Of a DNA stretch of 64,000 bases, positions 34,067 through 41,946 are shown in pieces. Where the stretch lies: assembly GCF_011927955.1 (NCBI RefSeq), contig NZ_JAATJN010000001.1, forward strand, positions 3,658,001 to 3,722,000, given 5' to 3'. Source of the DNA: Brevibacterium marinum (GTDB lineage: Bacteria > Actinomycetota > Actinomycetes > Actinomycetales > Brevibacteriaceae). The notes under the pieces are model-generated. The model was not told where the DNA came from. It saw nothing but the letters and a program-made list of their open reading frames with translations, and ran no database searches. A program made the position numbers and the translations under genes. Position 1 is the first letter of the stretch. Each line of letters starts with the position of its first letter.

Positions 34067-34116
34067 GTCCGATTCGCGACCCTGAATCATTGTCCGATTC
34101 GCGACCCCGTAAACCA
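34067..34116. repeat. 25-bp direct repeat upstream of the GntR gene
   Basis: GTCCGATTCGCGACCC occurs at 34067-34082 and again at 34092-34107, a 25-bp period; the following nine bases are only partly alike. It lies just upstream of the candidate promoter of the regulator gene. Confidence 0.65.
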
Positions 34117-34145
34117 TTGACAGCTCTATCGGCTCCATGGTTAAT
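34117..34145 (+). promoter_or_regulatory. Promoter of the YtrA-type regulator/ABC operon
   Basis: A perfect -35 TTGACA (34117-34122) is followed after 17 bp by GTTAAT (34140-34145, four of six matches). The -10 falls inside the operator palindrome, so a bound repressor would block polymerase. Confidence 0.6.
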
Positions 34146-34162
34146 TAGTTAAGTAATTAACC
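34139..34162. promoter_or_regulatory. Operator palindrome for the GntR/YtrA regulator
   Basis: Nine-base arms GGTTAATTA and TAATTAACC with a six-base centre GTTAAG, strikingly AT-rich in a GC-rich chromosome. YtrA-type regulators bind similar GTTAA-TTAAC dyads. It is enclosed by a second dyad, GGCTCCATG (34131-34139) and CATGGAGCC (34169-34177). It sits just before the regulator gene, so autoregulation is likely. Confidence 0.72.
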
Positions 34163-34180
34163 AACATGCATGGAGCCGAT

Positions 34181-34582
34181 GTGATCGACGAAGCCAAACC
34201 ACTGTTCGCTCAGATCGCCGAGCAGGTCGAAGATTCGATCATCAATGGAACTCTGCCGGAGATGTCTCGAGCACCATCGACCAACGAACTCTCCAGCTTC
34301 TACTCGATCAACCCTGCAACTGCGGCCAAGGGAGTGAACCAGCTCGTGGCCAAGGGCGTCCTCGAGAAACGACGCGGCATCGGAATGTTCGTGAAGGAAG
34401 GAGCCCGAACATTGCTCATCAACGAATACAGGACCGCCTTCTCCGACAACTTCATCGCACCACTCCTCACCGAAGCGAACAGGCTCGGACTCGAACGCGA
34501 TGATGTCATCACACTCATCGCCGAACGCTCCAAGGAGTTCGGCAGCTCCCACGGCCTCGACCCGACCACTACGAAGGGATGA
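34181..34582 (+). CDS. GntR-family transcriptional regulator, YtrA subfamily
   Basis: A 133-residue regulator. The N-terminal winged helix has PLFAQIAEQVEDSIINGTLP, then PSTNELSSFYSINPATAAKGVNQL and KGVLEKRRGIGMFV. The short C-terminal helical tail, without an effector domain, defines the YtrA group, which usually controls a neighbouring ABC transporter. The GTG at 34181 has GGAG 5 bp upstream; an ATG at 34166 would need a leaderless mRNA. The ABC genes follow at once. Confidence 0.9.
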   Translation: MIDEAKPLFAQIAEQVEDSIINGTLPEMSRAPSTNELSSFYSINPATAAKGVNQLVAKGVLEKRRGIGMFVKEGARTLLINEYRTAFSDNFIAPLLTEANRLGLERDDVITLIAERSKEFGSSHGLDPTTTKG

Positions 34583-34585
34583 AGG

Positions 34586-35494
34586 ATGACCTCCGTCATC
34601 GACGTGCGCGACCTCACGAAGACGTACAAGCACACCGCCGCTCTCGACAACGTCAATCTGTCGATCGAAGAGGGTTCGATCTACGGACTCCTCGGTCGCA
34701 ACGGCGCGGGAAAGACCACACTGATGTCGATCCTCACAGCGCAGAACTTCGCCACCGACGGAATCGTCGAAGTATTCGGCGAGCAGCCATATGAGAATGC
34801 CCGCGTGCTCAATCGAATGTGCTTCGTCAGGGAGAGCCAGAAGTATCCTGACGATGCGACTGCCAAGCACGCCCTGTCCACTGCTCCGCTGTTCTTCCCA
34901 CGATGGGACCAGGACTTCGCCGGTGAACTCATCAGTGACTTCCACCTGCCGCTGAAGACCCCCATCAAGAAGCTCTCACGCGGACAGCAGTCGGCCATCG
35001 GAGTCATCATCGGTCTCGCGTCCCGAGCGGAGATCACGTTCTTCGATGAGCCGTATCTCGGCTTCGACGCCGTCGCCCGGCAGATGCTCTACGACCATCT
35101 CATCGCCGACTACGCCGAACACCCGCGAACGATCATTCTCTCGAGTCATCTCATCGACGAGGTGGCCGACCTCATCGAGAATGTCATCGTCATCGACCGA
35201 GGTCGGATCATCATGGACGAATCCACCGAGACGGCGCGGACACGTGCAGTCAACGTCGTCGGCGATGCCGATGCCATCGAACGCTTCGTCGCCGACCGGG
35301 AGGTCATCCACAGCGAATCCCTCGGCCGCGTCACTTCGACGACGATCCTCGGTCAGCTGACAGATGCCGACCGTGAATTCGTCGCCGCAGCGAACCTCGA
35401 CCTCACCCCGGTCTCCCTTCAGCAGCTCATCGTGCGCGCTACGCAGGAGGGCACGTCACTCAACGACACCGCAGTCAGGAGCCCGCAATCATGA
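34586..35494 (+). CDS. ABC transporter ATP-binding protein
   Basis: A 302-residue ATPase. Walker A is LLGRNGAGKTTLMSIL. The signature motif is an atypical LSRGQQSAIGVIIGLA, Walker B is AEITFFDEPYLGFDA, and the switch His is in LSSHLIDEVADLIE. It resembles YtrB-type ATPases regulated by GntR/YtrA proteins. The gene starts 3 bp after the regulator's stop and overlaps the permease gene by 4 bp. Confidence 0.93.
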   Translation: MTSVIDVRDLTKTYKHTAALDNVNLSIEEGSIYGLLGRNGAGKTTLMSILTAQNFATDGIVEVFGEQPYENARVLNRMCFVRESQKYPDDATAKHALSTAPLFFPRWDQDFAGELISDFHLPLKTPIKKLSRGQQSAIGVIIGLASRAEITFFDEPYLGFDAVARQMLYDHLIADYAEHPRTIILSSHLIDEVADLIENVIVIDRGRIIMDESTETARTRAVNVVGDADAIERFVADREVIHSESLGRVTSTTILGQLTDADREFVAAANLDLTPVSLQQLIVRATQEGTSLNDTAVRSPQS

Positions 35495-36234
35495 CCGCAG
35501 CAGCCGAAACCTTCAGCACCCGGCCCACCGACCGGTCGAGGAGTCGAACCCTCGGGGTCGTCAGGCTCCAGTTCATGAACACCCAGACCTTCGTCTGGGT
35601 ACCGGTCCTCGTCCTCGGCGGTGCCTGGCTGGTCACGCTCCTGATCCATTGGATCATCTCCGCCTCCGGGGTCGAGGGACCGATGTTCAGCGGAGGATCA
35701 CAGGCACCTCTGTGGTACTTCGCGGTGGTCGGCGCGCAGGCGATGAATCTGACGTACTACTTCTCTCAGGCGATGAGTCTCACGCGCCGCGAGTTCTACC
35801 TGGGATCGCTGGCCGCCGCGGCGATCAGCGCCGTGGGGATCTCGACGGTCTTCGTCCTCCTCGGGCTGTTCGAACAGGCCACCGACGGCTACGGCATCAA
35901 CGGATACTTCGCCTATCTTCCCTGGATATGGGTCGAAGGGGCCTTCGCCGCAGGCCTGACCTACTTCGCTCTGACCATGCTCGCGTTCATCCTCGGGTTC
36001 TGGTTCGCCATCGTCAAGCAGCGCTTCGGACCTCTCATCCTCACCACGGTGCTGATCGCGATTGCGCTCCTCCTACTCGGTGGGGCCGCACTCATCAGCC
36101 TCAACGGCCTCTGGCCGGAGGTCTGGATGTGGTTCGTCGACACTCAGAGTCTGGGGCTCACGCTCTGGGCACTCGGGTTCTGCGCGGTCCTCGCCGTCGG
36201 TTCCTATCTCACCTTGCGCCGGCTGACCTCCTGA
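35491..36234 (+). CDS. ABC transporter permease
   Basis: A 247-residue membrane protein with six hydrophobic segments, for example FVWVPVLVLGGAWLVTLLIHW and LILTTVLIAIALLLLGGAAL. There are no recognisable substrate motifs. It overlaps the ATPase gene by 4 bp, so the two form one transporter. By analogy with YtrA-controlled systems it may export an antibiotic or respond to envelope stress; this is inference. Confidence 0.85.
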   Translation: MTAAAETFSTRPTDRSRSRTLGVVRLQFMNTQTFVWVPVLVLGGAWLVTLLIHWIISASGVEGPMFSGGSQAPLWYFAVVGAQAMNLTYYFSQAMSLTRREFYLGSLAAAAISAVGISTVFVLLGLFEQATDGYGINGYFAYLPWIWVEGAFAAGLTYFALTMLAFILGFWFAIVKQRFGPLILTTVLIAIALLLLGGAALISLNGLWPEVWMWFVDTQSLGLTLWALGFCAVLAVGSYLTLRRLTS

Positions 36235-36243
36235 ACGGGAGCC

Positions 36244-37335
36244 TCAGACCACGAGCCGCAGCACCGCCGCGGAGAGCACCCCGCTCAGTGCGACTGCGGC
36301 ACCCATGGCGGTGGTGATGCGCCACCCGAGTGACTTTCCGACCATGACCATGGACGGAAGGCTCAGAGCCGGAAGTGCGAGGAGCAGAGCTCCTGTGATT
36401 CCCGTACCCACGCCGACGGCGAGCAGGGCGACGATGACGGGGATCTCGCCCCCGGTGGGGATCACCAAGAGGGTGCCCACAACCGCGACGATGAGGACCG
36501 CGATCGCACCCACCTGGGCTTCGAGCCCGTAGACGCCGATCAGCCAGGGACTGATGAGTCCGATGACGAAGACGAGCACGAGATGCTCGGGCACGAGGAT
36601 CAGCGCGAAACGGGACAGCGACCGCAGATAGCGCAAGGGAAGGGACGATGGCCTCGGCGGCTCGGGACTCGGCTCCGGAACCGCCTCGGCCTTCCCCTTG
36701 ACCCAGCGACCGATGAGAGCGCTGGCCCCGATGGCGACCAGGGCTCCGAACACCAGGCGCGTCACCGCGTATTGCCAGGGCAGGACAAGTGCGAGGAAGA
36801 CGAGCACAGCCGGGTTGAGGAGGGGGTTGCCCACCCAGTAGGCCAAGGCGGCGCTGCGTCTGACGCCCGAGCTGCGCAGGCCCACCGTGACCGGAGCCGC
36901 GCAACACGTGCACATCATCGACGGCAGAGACATCGCCGCCCCGACGAGCGCCTGGCCGGTGTGGGCGCGACGATTCATCACGCGCAGCAGCCAGTCCCGA
37001 GGCACCAAGGCATCGACGGCCGCAGCCACCACCAGAGCCACCAGGAGCGCCTTCCACACAGCCGTGAAGTACACGAGAGTGAAGTCCCAGGCTCCGGCCA
37101 AGGAGATCGTCTCCCCAGCATCGTCGAAGAGCGGACCGCCGTCCCAGACAGAGGTCTGGCTCATCGTCCACGCCTTGTCCCAATACGGCATCCACTTCGA
37201 CCAGCTCAGCCCTACCAGGAGGAACAGCAGGAGCACGCCCAAACCGATCCAATCGACCGGGGTCAGCCGTCGCCGAACGCTCGGCTGGTCTTCAGTACGA
37301 GCCGCACCCGGCTCTGTCTCTGCGACACCCGACAC
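36244..37335 (-). CDS. Permease of the DUF318/ArsP-like family
   Basis: A 363-residue protein with about nine spans. The conserved block SLPSMMCTCCAAPVTVGLRSSGV and GNPLLNPAVLVFLALVLPW identify the family (PF03773). The CTCC motif could bind a metal or organoarsenical, as in ArsP. No arsenic-resistance genes are adjacent. It is followed by the prenyl synthase gene on the same strand, 17 bp upstream. Confidence 0.85.
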   Translation of the reverse strand: MSGVAETEPGAARTEDQPSVRRRLTPVDWIGLGVLLLFLLVGLSWSKWMPYWDKAWTMSQTSVWDGGPLFDDAGETISLAGAWDFTLVYFTAVWKALLVALVVAAAVDALVPRDWLLRVMNRRAHTGQALVGAAMSLPSMMCTCCAAPVTVGLRSSGVRRSAALAYWVGNPLLNPAVLVFLALVLPWQYAVTRLVFGALVAIGASALIGRWVKGKAEAVPEPSPEPPRPSSLPLRYLRSLSRFALILVPEHLVLVFVIGLISPWLIGVYGLEAQVGAIAVLIVAVVGTLLVIPTGGEIPVIVALLAVGVGTGITGALLLALPALSLPSMVMVGKSLGWRITTAMGAAVALSGVLSAAVLRLVV

Positions 37336-37352
37336 GATTCCCGCCCTTCATC

Positions 37353-38378
37353 TCAGGCGCTGCGCGAGACCACGGAATCGGCGAACGTGAACAGTGATTC
37401 CTTGACCAATCCCTCGGGCAGTGGGGCGAGCGCTGCCTTCGCCTCATCGGCCCAGCGAACCGCCTCGGCGCGGGCGCGGGCCGTCACCGGGTGAGCGGCC
37501 AGAGCGGCACGAGCGGACTCGAGCGCTTCGTCCGAGCTCAGGTCGGCGTCGAGGAGCTCGACCACCTCGGCGGCGGTTGCGTCCCCGTCGGCCGCGGCGG
37601 CACGGACGTAGAGCACCGGGAGGGTCGGGACCCGCTCCCGCAGGTCGGTGCCGGGAGTCTTGCCCGACACCGATGAGGTGGTCGTCAGGTCGATGATGTC
37701 GTCGGCGAGCTGGAAGGCGATGCCGACGCGTTCGCCGAAGACGCGCACGGGCTCGGCCAGCGACCGGTCTGCGCCCGAGAACATCACCCCGAACTGCGCC
37801 GAGGTGGCGATGAGGGATCCGGTCTTGTCCGCGAGCACCTGGATGTAGTGTTCGATCGCGTCCGCGTCCTGGGGCGGGCCGGCGAATTCGTCGAGCTGTC
37901 CGAGGACGAGGCGTTCGAAGGTCTCTGCCTGAACCGTCACAGCATCGGGACCGAGCTTCGCCGTCACCCCTGAGGCCTTCGAGAACAGGAGATCGCCCGT
38001 GAGGATGGCCACGGAATTGCCCCACACCTCGTGCGCGGCCGGAGCACCTCGGCGTACCGGAGCATCGTCCATCACGTCGTCGTGATAGAGCGAGGCCAGA
38101 TGGATGAGCTCCACGGCCACGGCCGCGTCGATGATGTCCTCGCGCTCGGGTTCGCCGAGGCGTGCGGTGAGCAGGAGGAGGTTCGGACGGGCGCGTTTCC
38201 CACCCGCGGCGAGAAGATGTTTGGAGGCGGTGTCGGGCAGTTTCCGTGTCTGCTCGGTCACGTCGTAGAGCCTGCGCTCGACGGCTTCCAGCTGAGTCGA
38301 AATGTCTGCCGCAAGCTGGGCATCGGCACCGATAAAAGTCGCCGGAGAGGCTAGGTGGCTCATGTCCTCGTCATTCAT
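37353..38378 (-). CDS. Polyprenyl diphosphate synthase (menaquinone side chain)
   Basis: A 341-residue trans-prenyltransferase. The first Asp-rich motif is LYHDDVMDDAPVRRG (DDxxD) and the second is FQLADDIIDLT. KRARPNLLLL near residue 58 holds the diphosphate-binding Lys/Arg. It probably makes the long isoprenoid tail of menaquinone, as the men genes and a geranylgeranyl reductase follow. Tail length cannot be read reliably. Confidence 0.92.
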   Translation of the reverse strand: MNDEDMSHLASPATFIGADAQLAADISTQLEAVERRLYDVTEQTRKLPDTASKHLLAAGGKRARPNLLLLTARLGEPEREDIIDAAVAVELIHLASLYHDDVMDDAPVRRGAPAAHEVWGNSVAILTGDLLFSKASGVTAKLGPDAVTVQAETFERLVLGQLDEFAGPPQDADAIEHYIQVLADKTGSLIATSAQFGVMFSGADRSLAEPVRVFGERVGIAFQLADDIIDLTTTSSVSGKTPGTDLRERVPTLPVLYVRAAAADGDATAAEVVELLDADLSSDEALESARAALAAHPVTARARAEAVRWADEAKAALAPLPEGLVKESLFTFADSVVSRSA

Positions 38379-38407
38379 CGTAGTCAGTGGTGTAGTCGCT
38401 GGTGCAC

Positions 38408-38598
38408 TCAGGCATTGCTGGTGGCCGGAACGATTCGGGTGAGAGCTGAGATCACCCGGTCGATGAGATCGGCCTCGGAAACCTTCGGGTCGCGGTAGAG
38501 GTTCGCCAACAATTTCACGACGAACTCCATCACAACATCAACACCCATACCGTACTTGATTCCGAAGTGCATGAGGGAGGGGTGGCCGATAATGGCGG
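38408..38598 (-). pseudogene. Out-of-frame 3' end of geranylgeranyl reductase
   Basis: After the A7/T7 run at 38599-38605, shifting by one base restores the family's C-terminus: FSAIIGHPSLMHFGIKYG, then MEFVVKLLANLYRDPKVSE and LIDRVISALTRIVPA, ending at a TGA at 38408-38410. In the frame as read this part is lost. Confidence 0.85.
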
Positions 38599-39710
38599 AA
38601 AAAAACGCGCCCCAGGGAGAAATAGCCGCCCAGGGAGTCCCCGAGGAGACTGGGATACTCCTGCAGCTTCCGTCGCATCACGTGCTGTGGGAAACGGGAG
38701 TAGGTCGAGATCACCTCGGCGGCCAGTCGAGCCGATTCGAGGGCGTAGTCGATGCCCTCCCCGTTGAACGGGTTGACCATCCCGCCCGAATCGCCGACGA
38801 GGAGGAGTCCCTTGTGGAAGTGCGGGGTGCGGTTGAAGGCCATCGGCAGGGCCGCGGACTTGATCGGCCCTAGGGAGGTGGTCTCGTCGATGCCCCATTC
38901 GTGTCCCATATCGGCGATCCACTTCCCCATCATCGCGCGGAAGTCGATGGAGCCGAATTCGGGCGAGGAGTCCAGCAGGCCGGCTCCGATGTTGATGGTG
39001 CCGTCGCCGAGGGGGAAGAGCCAGCCGTAGCCGGGCAGCGCCTCGGACTCGCCCGCCGCAGTGCCCGAGCGCATCTCGACCCAGCTCTCGATGTAGTCGT
39101 CGGCATGCCTCGGCGAGGAATGGTAGGCACGCACGGCCACACCCATGGGACGGTCATCGCGCTTCTCCAGGCCCATGGCCACGGCCAAACGCGAGGAGAC
39201 CCCGTCGGCGGCGATGACGATCGGGGCGGTGAAGTGAGCGTCGGGTCCGACCCTGCGGCCGCGATGGTCGGTGCCGGAGGCGTGGACGCCACGGATCCAG
39301 CCGTCGTCCCCGATGTCCGGAGACATGACTTTGACCTGCTCGAACAGCCGGGCACCGCTGCGCTGGGCGTGGCGGGCGAAGGCCTCGTCCATCGTCATCC
39401 GCGGCTTCGTCAGCCCGAAGTTCGGGGTGCCGTCGATGTCCGGCCAGTCGATCTCCAGGCGATGCCCGCCGCCGATGAGGCGCAGGCCCCGGTTCGGGTG
39501 CCACCCCTCGGACTCCGGGGTCTCCATCCCCAAGAAGCCGAGCTCTTTGACCGCGCGAGGCGTCAGGGCGTCGCCGCAGATCTTGTCCCGCGGGAATCCC
39601 GACTTCTCGACGATGATGACCTCGTGGCCGGCCTGAGCCAGATAGGCGGCGATCGCCGATCCTGCGGGGCCGGCGCCGACGACGATGACCTCGGCCTCGA
39701 AGCTGTTCAT
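38538..39710 (-). CDS. Geranylgeranyl reductase family oxidoreductase (MenJ-like), frameshifted
   Basis: An FAD enzyme that saturates one or more isoprene units; in mycobacteria MenJ acts on the menaquinone tail. As read it is 390 residues. The FAD motif is VIVVGAGPAGSAIAAYLA, followed by DKICGDALTPRAVKEL, and GLLLVGDSGGMVNPFNGEGIDYALESAR lies near 310. From about residue 368 the frame leaves the family sequence and ends in HYRPPLPHALRNQVRYGC. Removing one base in the T7 run restores about 63 expected residues. The ATG at 39708-39710 lies 2 bp after the menG stop. Confidence 0.88.
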   Translation of the reverse strand: MNSFEAEVIVVGAGPAGSAIAAYLAQAGHEVIIVEKSGFPRDKICGDALTPRAVKELGFLGMETPESEGWHPNRGLRLIGGGHRLEIDWPDIDGTPNFGLTKPRMTMDEAFARHAQRSGARLFEQVKVMSPDIGDDGWIRGVHASGTDHRGRRVGPDAHFTAPIVIAADGVSSRLAVAMGLEKRDDRPMGVAVRAYHSSPRHADDYIESWVEMRSGTAAGESEALPGYGWLFPLGDGTINIGAGLLDSSPEFGSIDFRAMMGKWIADMGHEWGIDETTSLGPIKSAALPMAFNRTPHFHKGLLLVGDSGGMVNPFNGEGIDYALESARLAAEVISTYSRFPQHVMRRKLQEYPSLLGDSLGGYFSLGRVFFRHYRPPLPHALRNQVRYGC

Positions 39711-39712
39711 GG

Positions 39713-40417
39713 TCAGCGTCCGGCGCCCGGCTTGAGGGCGTGGTGGACGGCGACGATTCCGCCGGTGAGGTTGCGATGCTTGACCTGGTCGAATCCGGCG
39801 TCGAGGATCTGGTGGGCGAATTCGTCCTGGTCGGGCCATGCGCGGATCGATTCGGCCAGGTAGACGTAAGCGTCCGGGTTCGAGGACACGGCCGTCGCCA
39901 CGGCCGGCAGGGCCCGCATCAGGTATTCCTTGTAGGCGAGGCTGAAGGGCGCGAACGTCGGCGTCGAGAACTCACAGATGATGAGGCGCCCGCCGGGCTT
40001 GAGCACACGCAGCATCTCCGCCAGCGCGACATCCACGTCATTGACGTTGCGGATGCCGAAGGAGACGGTGACGACGTCGAAGCCGGCATCGGAGAACGGC
40101 AGGTCCATCGCGTCGGCGTAGATGAAGTCGATCCCGGGGTGACGGCGACGACCCTCGGCGAGCATGCCCTGCGAAATGTCACCGGCGACCACCTCGGCAC
40201 CGTGATGGGTGAACGTCATCGACGAGGTGCCCGTTCCGGCCGCGAGATCGAGGACGCGCTCTCCCGGTCCGGCAGCCACCGAATATGCGACCGTCCGACG
40301 CCATGTCCGCGCCAGGCCGAAGGTGAGCACATCGTTGGTGAGGTCGTAGCGAGAGGCGACGTCATCGAACATCGACGCAACGTCATCGGGCTGCTTGTCC
40401 AGCTGAGCACGGTTCAT
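39713..40417 (-). CDS. menG: Demethylmenaquinone methyltransferase
   Basis: UbiE/MenG makes the last step of menaquinone synthesis, SAM-dependent C-methylation of demethylmenaquinone. The 234-residue product has [19 protein letters not shown], motif [14 protein letters not shown], and the UbiE signature [26 protein letters not shown]. It is the first gene of the run menG, geranylgeranyl reductase, prenyl synthase. Confidence 0.95.
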   Translation of the reverse strand: MNRAQLDKQPDDVASMFDDVASRYDLTNDVLTFGLARTWRRTVAYSVAAGPGERVLDLAAGTGTSSMTFTHHGAEVVAGDISQGMLAEGRRRHPGIDFIYADAMDLPFSDAGFDVVTVSFGIRNVNDVDVALAEMLRVLKPGGRLIICEFSTPTFAPFSLAYKEYLMRALPAVATAVSSNPDAYVYLAESIRAWPDQDEFAHQILDAGFDQVKHRNLTGGIVAVHHALKPGAGR

Positions 40418-40543
40418 GCCACCATTGTCTCAACACCTGAACCCCGGGGCGAATCGATCGGAGCCTTTCCGTGCCCGTCGTCGTGTCGAACTGGCCACAG
40501 TCGAAGTGGGCTCCCCCGATCTCTCGACTAGAGTGGGGCTGAA

Positions 40544-41908
40544 ATGACTACCACCTTCACCACCTCCGACATCTCAGCCGCGCTCCCTCGCCTGCACGTG
40601 CGCTCGCGCTTCGTCGACGACGTCGACCCCGGCCCCGGGTTCCCCTTCGAATCCGGACTGCCCACGACCGTCGAACAGACGCTGGAGCTCCTGCCCACCT
40701 CGGCGTTCTCCTGCTGGGTCCGGGACACCTCGGGACTCATCGGGTTCGGCCGCACCCTGCGCATCCGGGCTCGCGGACCCGAACGCTTCACCGAACTCTC
40801 CGAGGCCTGGAAGGCCATCACGGCGGCCGCAGACATCGAGGACGAGGTCGACATGCTCGGCTCGGGACTGATGTGCTTCGCCACCGTCGCCTACTCGGGA
40901 GAGTCGGAGGTCGACTCCCTCATCCACGTCCCCGAGTTCGTCCTCGGACGGCGCGACGGTCGCGTCTGGATGACCTCGATCATCGCCGAGGGCACCTCCC
41001 CCACCCCGCCGGCCCTCAAGGCCGAACCGCTGCGCAGGGTCACCTCCGCACGGTCCTCGCCCGGTGATCTCGACAGCGGGGAGTGGGCGGATCTCGTCGC
41101 GAACGTCGCGCGCATGCTCACGCCGGTCGGTGGCTCCGCCGAGGTGGACGCCTTCACCGAGGATTCCACGCTGAGGAAGGTCGTCCTGGCCCGCGACGAG
41201 GTTGTGACCACGGACGATGACATCGACGTACGGTCCGTGCTGGGTGCGCTCAATCGCAGCTATCCCAGCTGCTGGACCTTCGATGTCGCCGGACTCATCG
41301 GCTCGACCCCCGAGCTGCTCATCGGCGTCGAGAACGATCGGGTCATCTCACGCGTGCTCGCGGGCACGTATCGGGTGGAGAAGGACCCGGCCGCGGAGAT
41401 GCCGGAGGCCAGGAAGCTGCTGAGCGCGCACAAGGACAGCACCGAACACGCCTTCGCGATCGCCTCGCTGCAGCGCAGTCTCGGACTCGTCGCCGATGAC
41501 GTCTCCGTCGACGAACGTCCGCACCTGCTGCCCCTGGCCAATGTCATCCACTCGGCCTCGGATGCTTCGGCCCACCTGCCGGAGGCCTCGTGCCTCAACG
41601 CCCTCGACGTCGCGGCCGCCGTCCATCCCACCGCTGCCGTCGGCGGATATCCGCAGGCCAGCGCGGTCGCACACGTCGACGAGCTCGAGCCGCTCGATCG
41701 CGGACGGTACTCGGGTCCGGTCGGCTGGATGGACGACCGCGGCAACGGCCAGTTCGGCATCGCCCTGCGCTGCGGACAGCTCGAGGACCGCAACCGGATC
41801 CGCCTGTTCGCCGGTGCCGGCATCATGCCCGATTCGGATCCCCTCGCCGAGGTTGCCGAGACCGAGGCCAAATTCGCGCCGATGCGCCGCGCGCTGGGGT
41901 TGGAGTAG
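40544..41908 (+). CDS. menF: Isochorismate synthase
   Basis: Converts chorismate to isochorismate, the entry to menaquinone synthesis. 454 residues, chorismate-binding fold. Conserved stretches are VVLARDEVVTTDDD, FGSTPELL-like GLIGSTPELLIGVEND, LAGTYRVEKDPAAE, KDSTEHAFAIASLQRSL, ALDVAAAVHPTAAVGGYP and GRYSGPVGWMDDRGNGQF. It is transcribed away from menG; the 126-bp gap should hold both promoters. Confidence 0.93.
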   Translation: MTTTFTTSDISAALPRLHVRSRFVDDVDPGPGFPFESGLPTTVEQTLELLPTSAFSCWVRDTSGLIGFGRTLRIRARGPERFTELSEAWKAITAAADIEDEVDMLGSGLMCFATVAYSGESEVDSLIHVPEFVLGRRDGRVWMTSIIAEGTSPTPPALKAEPLRRVTSARSSPGDLDSGEWADLVANVARMLTPVGGSAEVDAFTEDSTLRKVVLARDEVVTTDDDIDVRSVLGALNRSYPSCWTFDVAGLIGSTPELLIGVENDRVISRVLAGTYRVEKDPAAEMPEARKLLSAHKDSTEHAFAIASLQRSLGLVADDVSVDERPHLLPLANVIHSASDASAHLPEASCLNALDVAAAVHPTAAVGGYPQASAVAHVDELEPLDRGRYSGPVGWMDDRGNGQFGIALRCGQLEDRNRIRLFAGAGIMPDSDPLAEVAETEAKFAPMRRALGLE

Positions 41909-41946
41909 GTCCATTCCTGCGGCGCCGAACCCGGCCGGCTCTCCGG

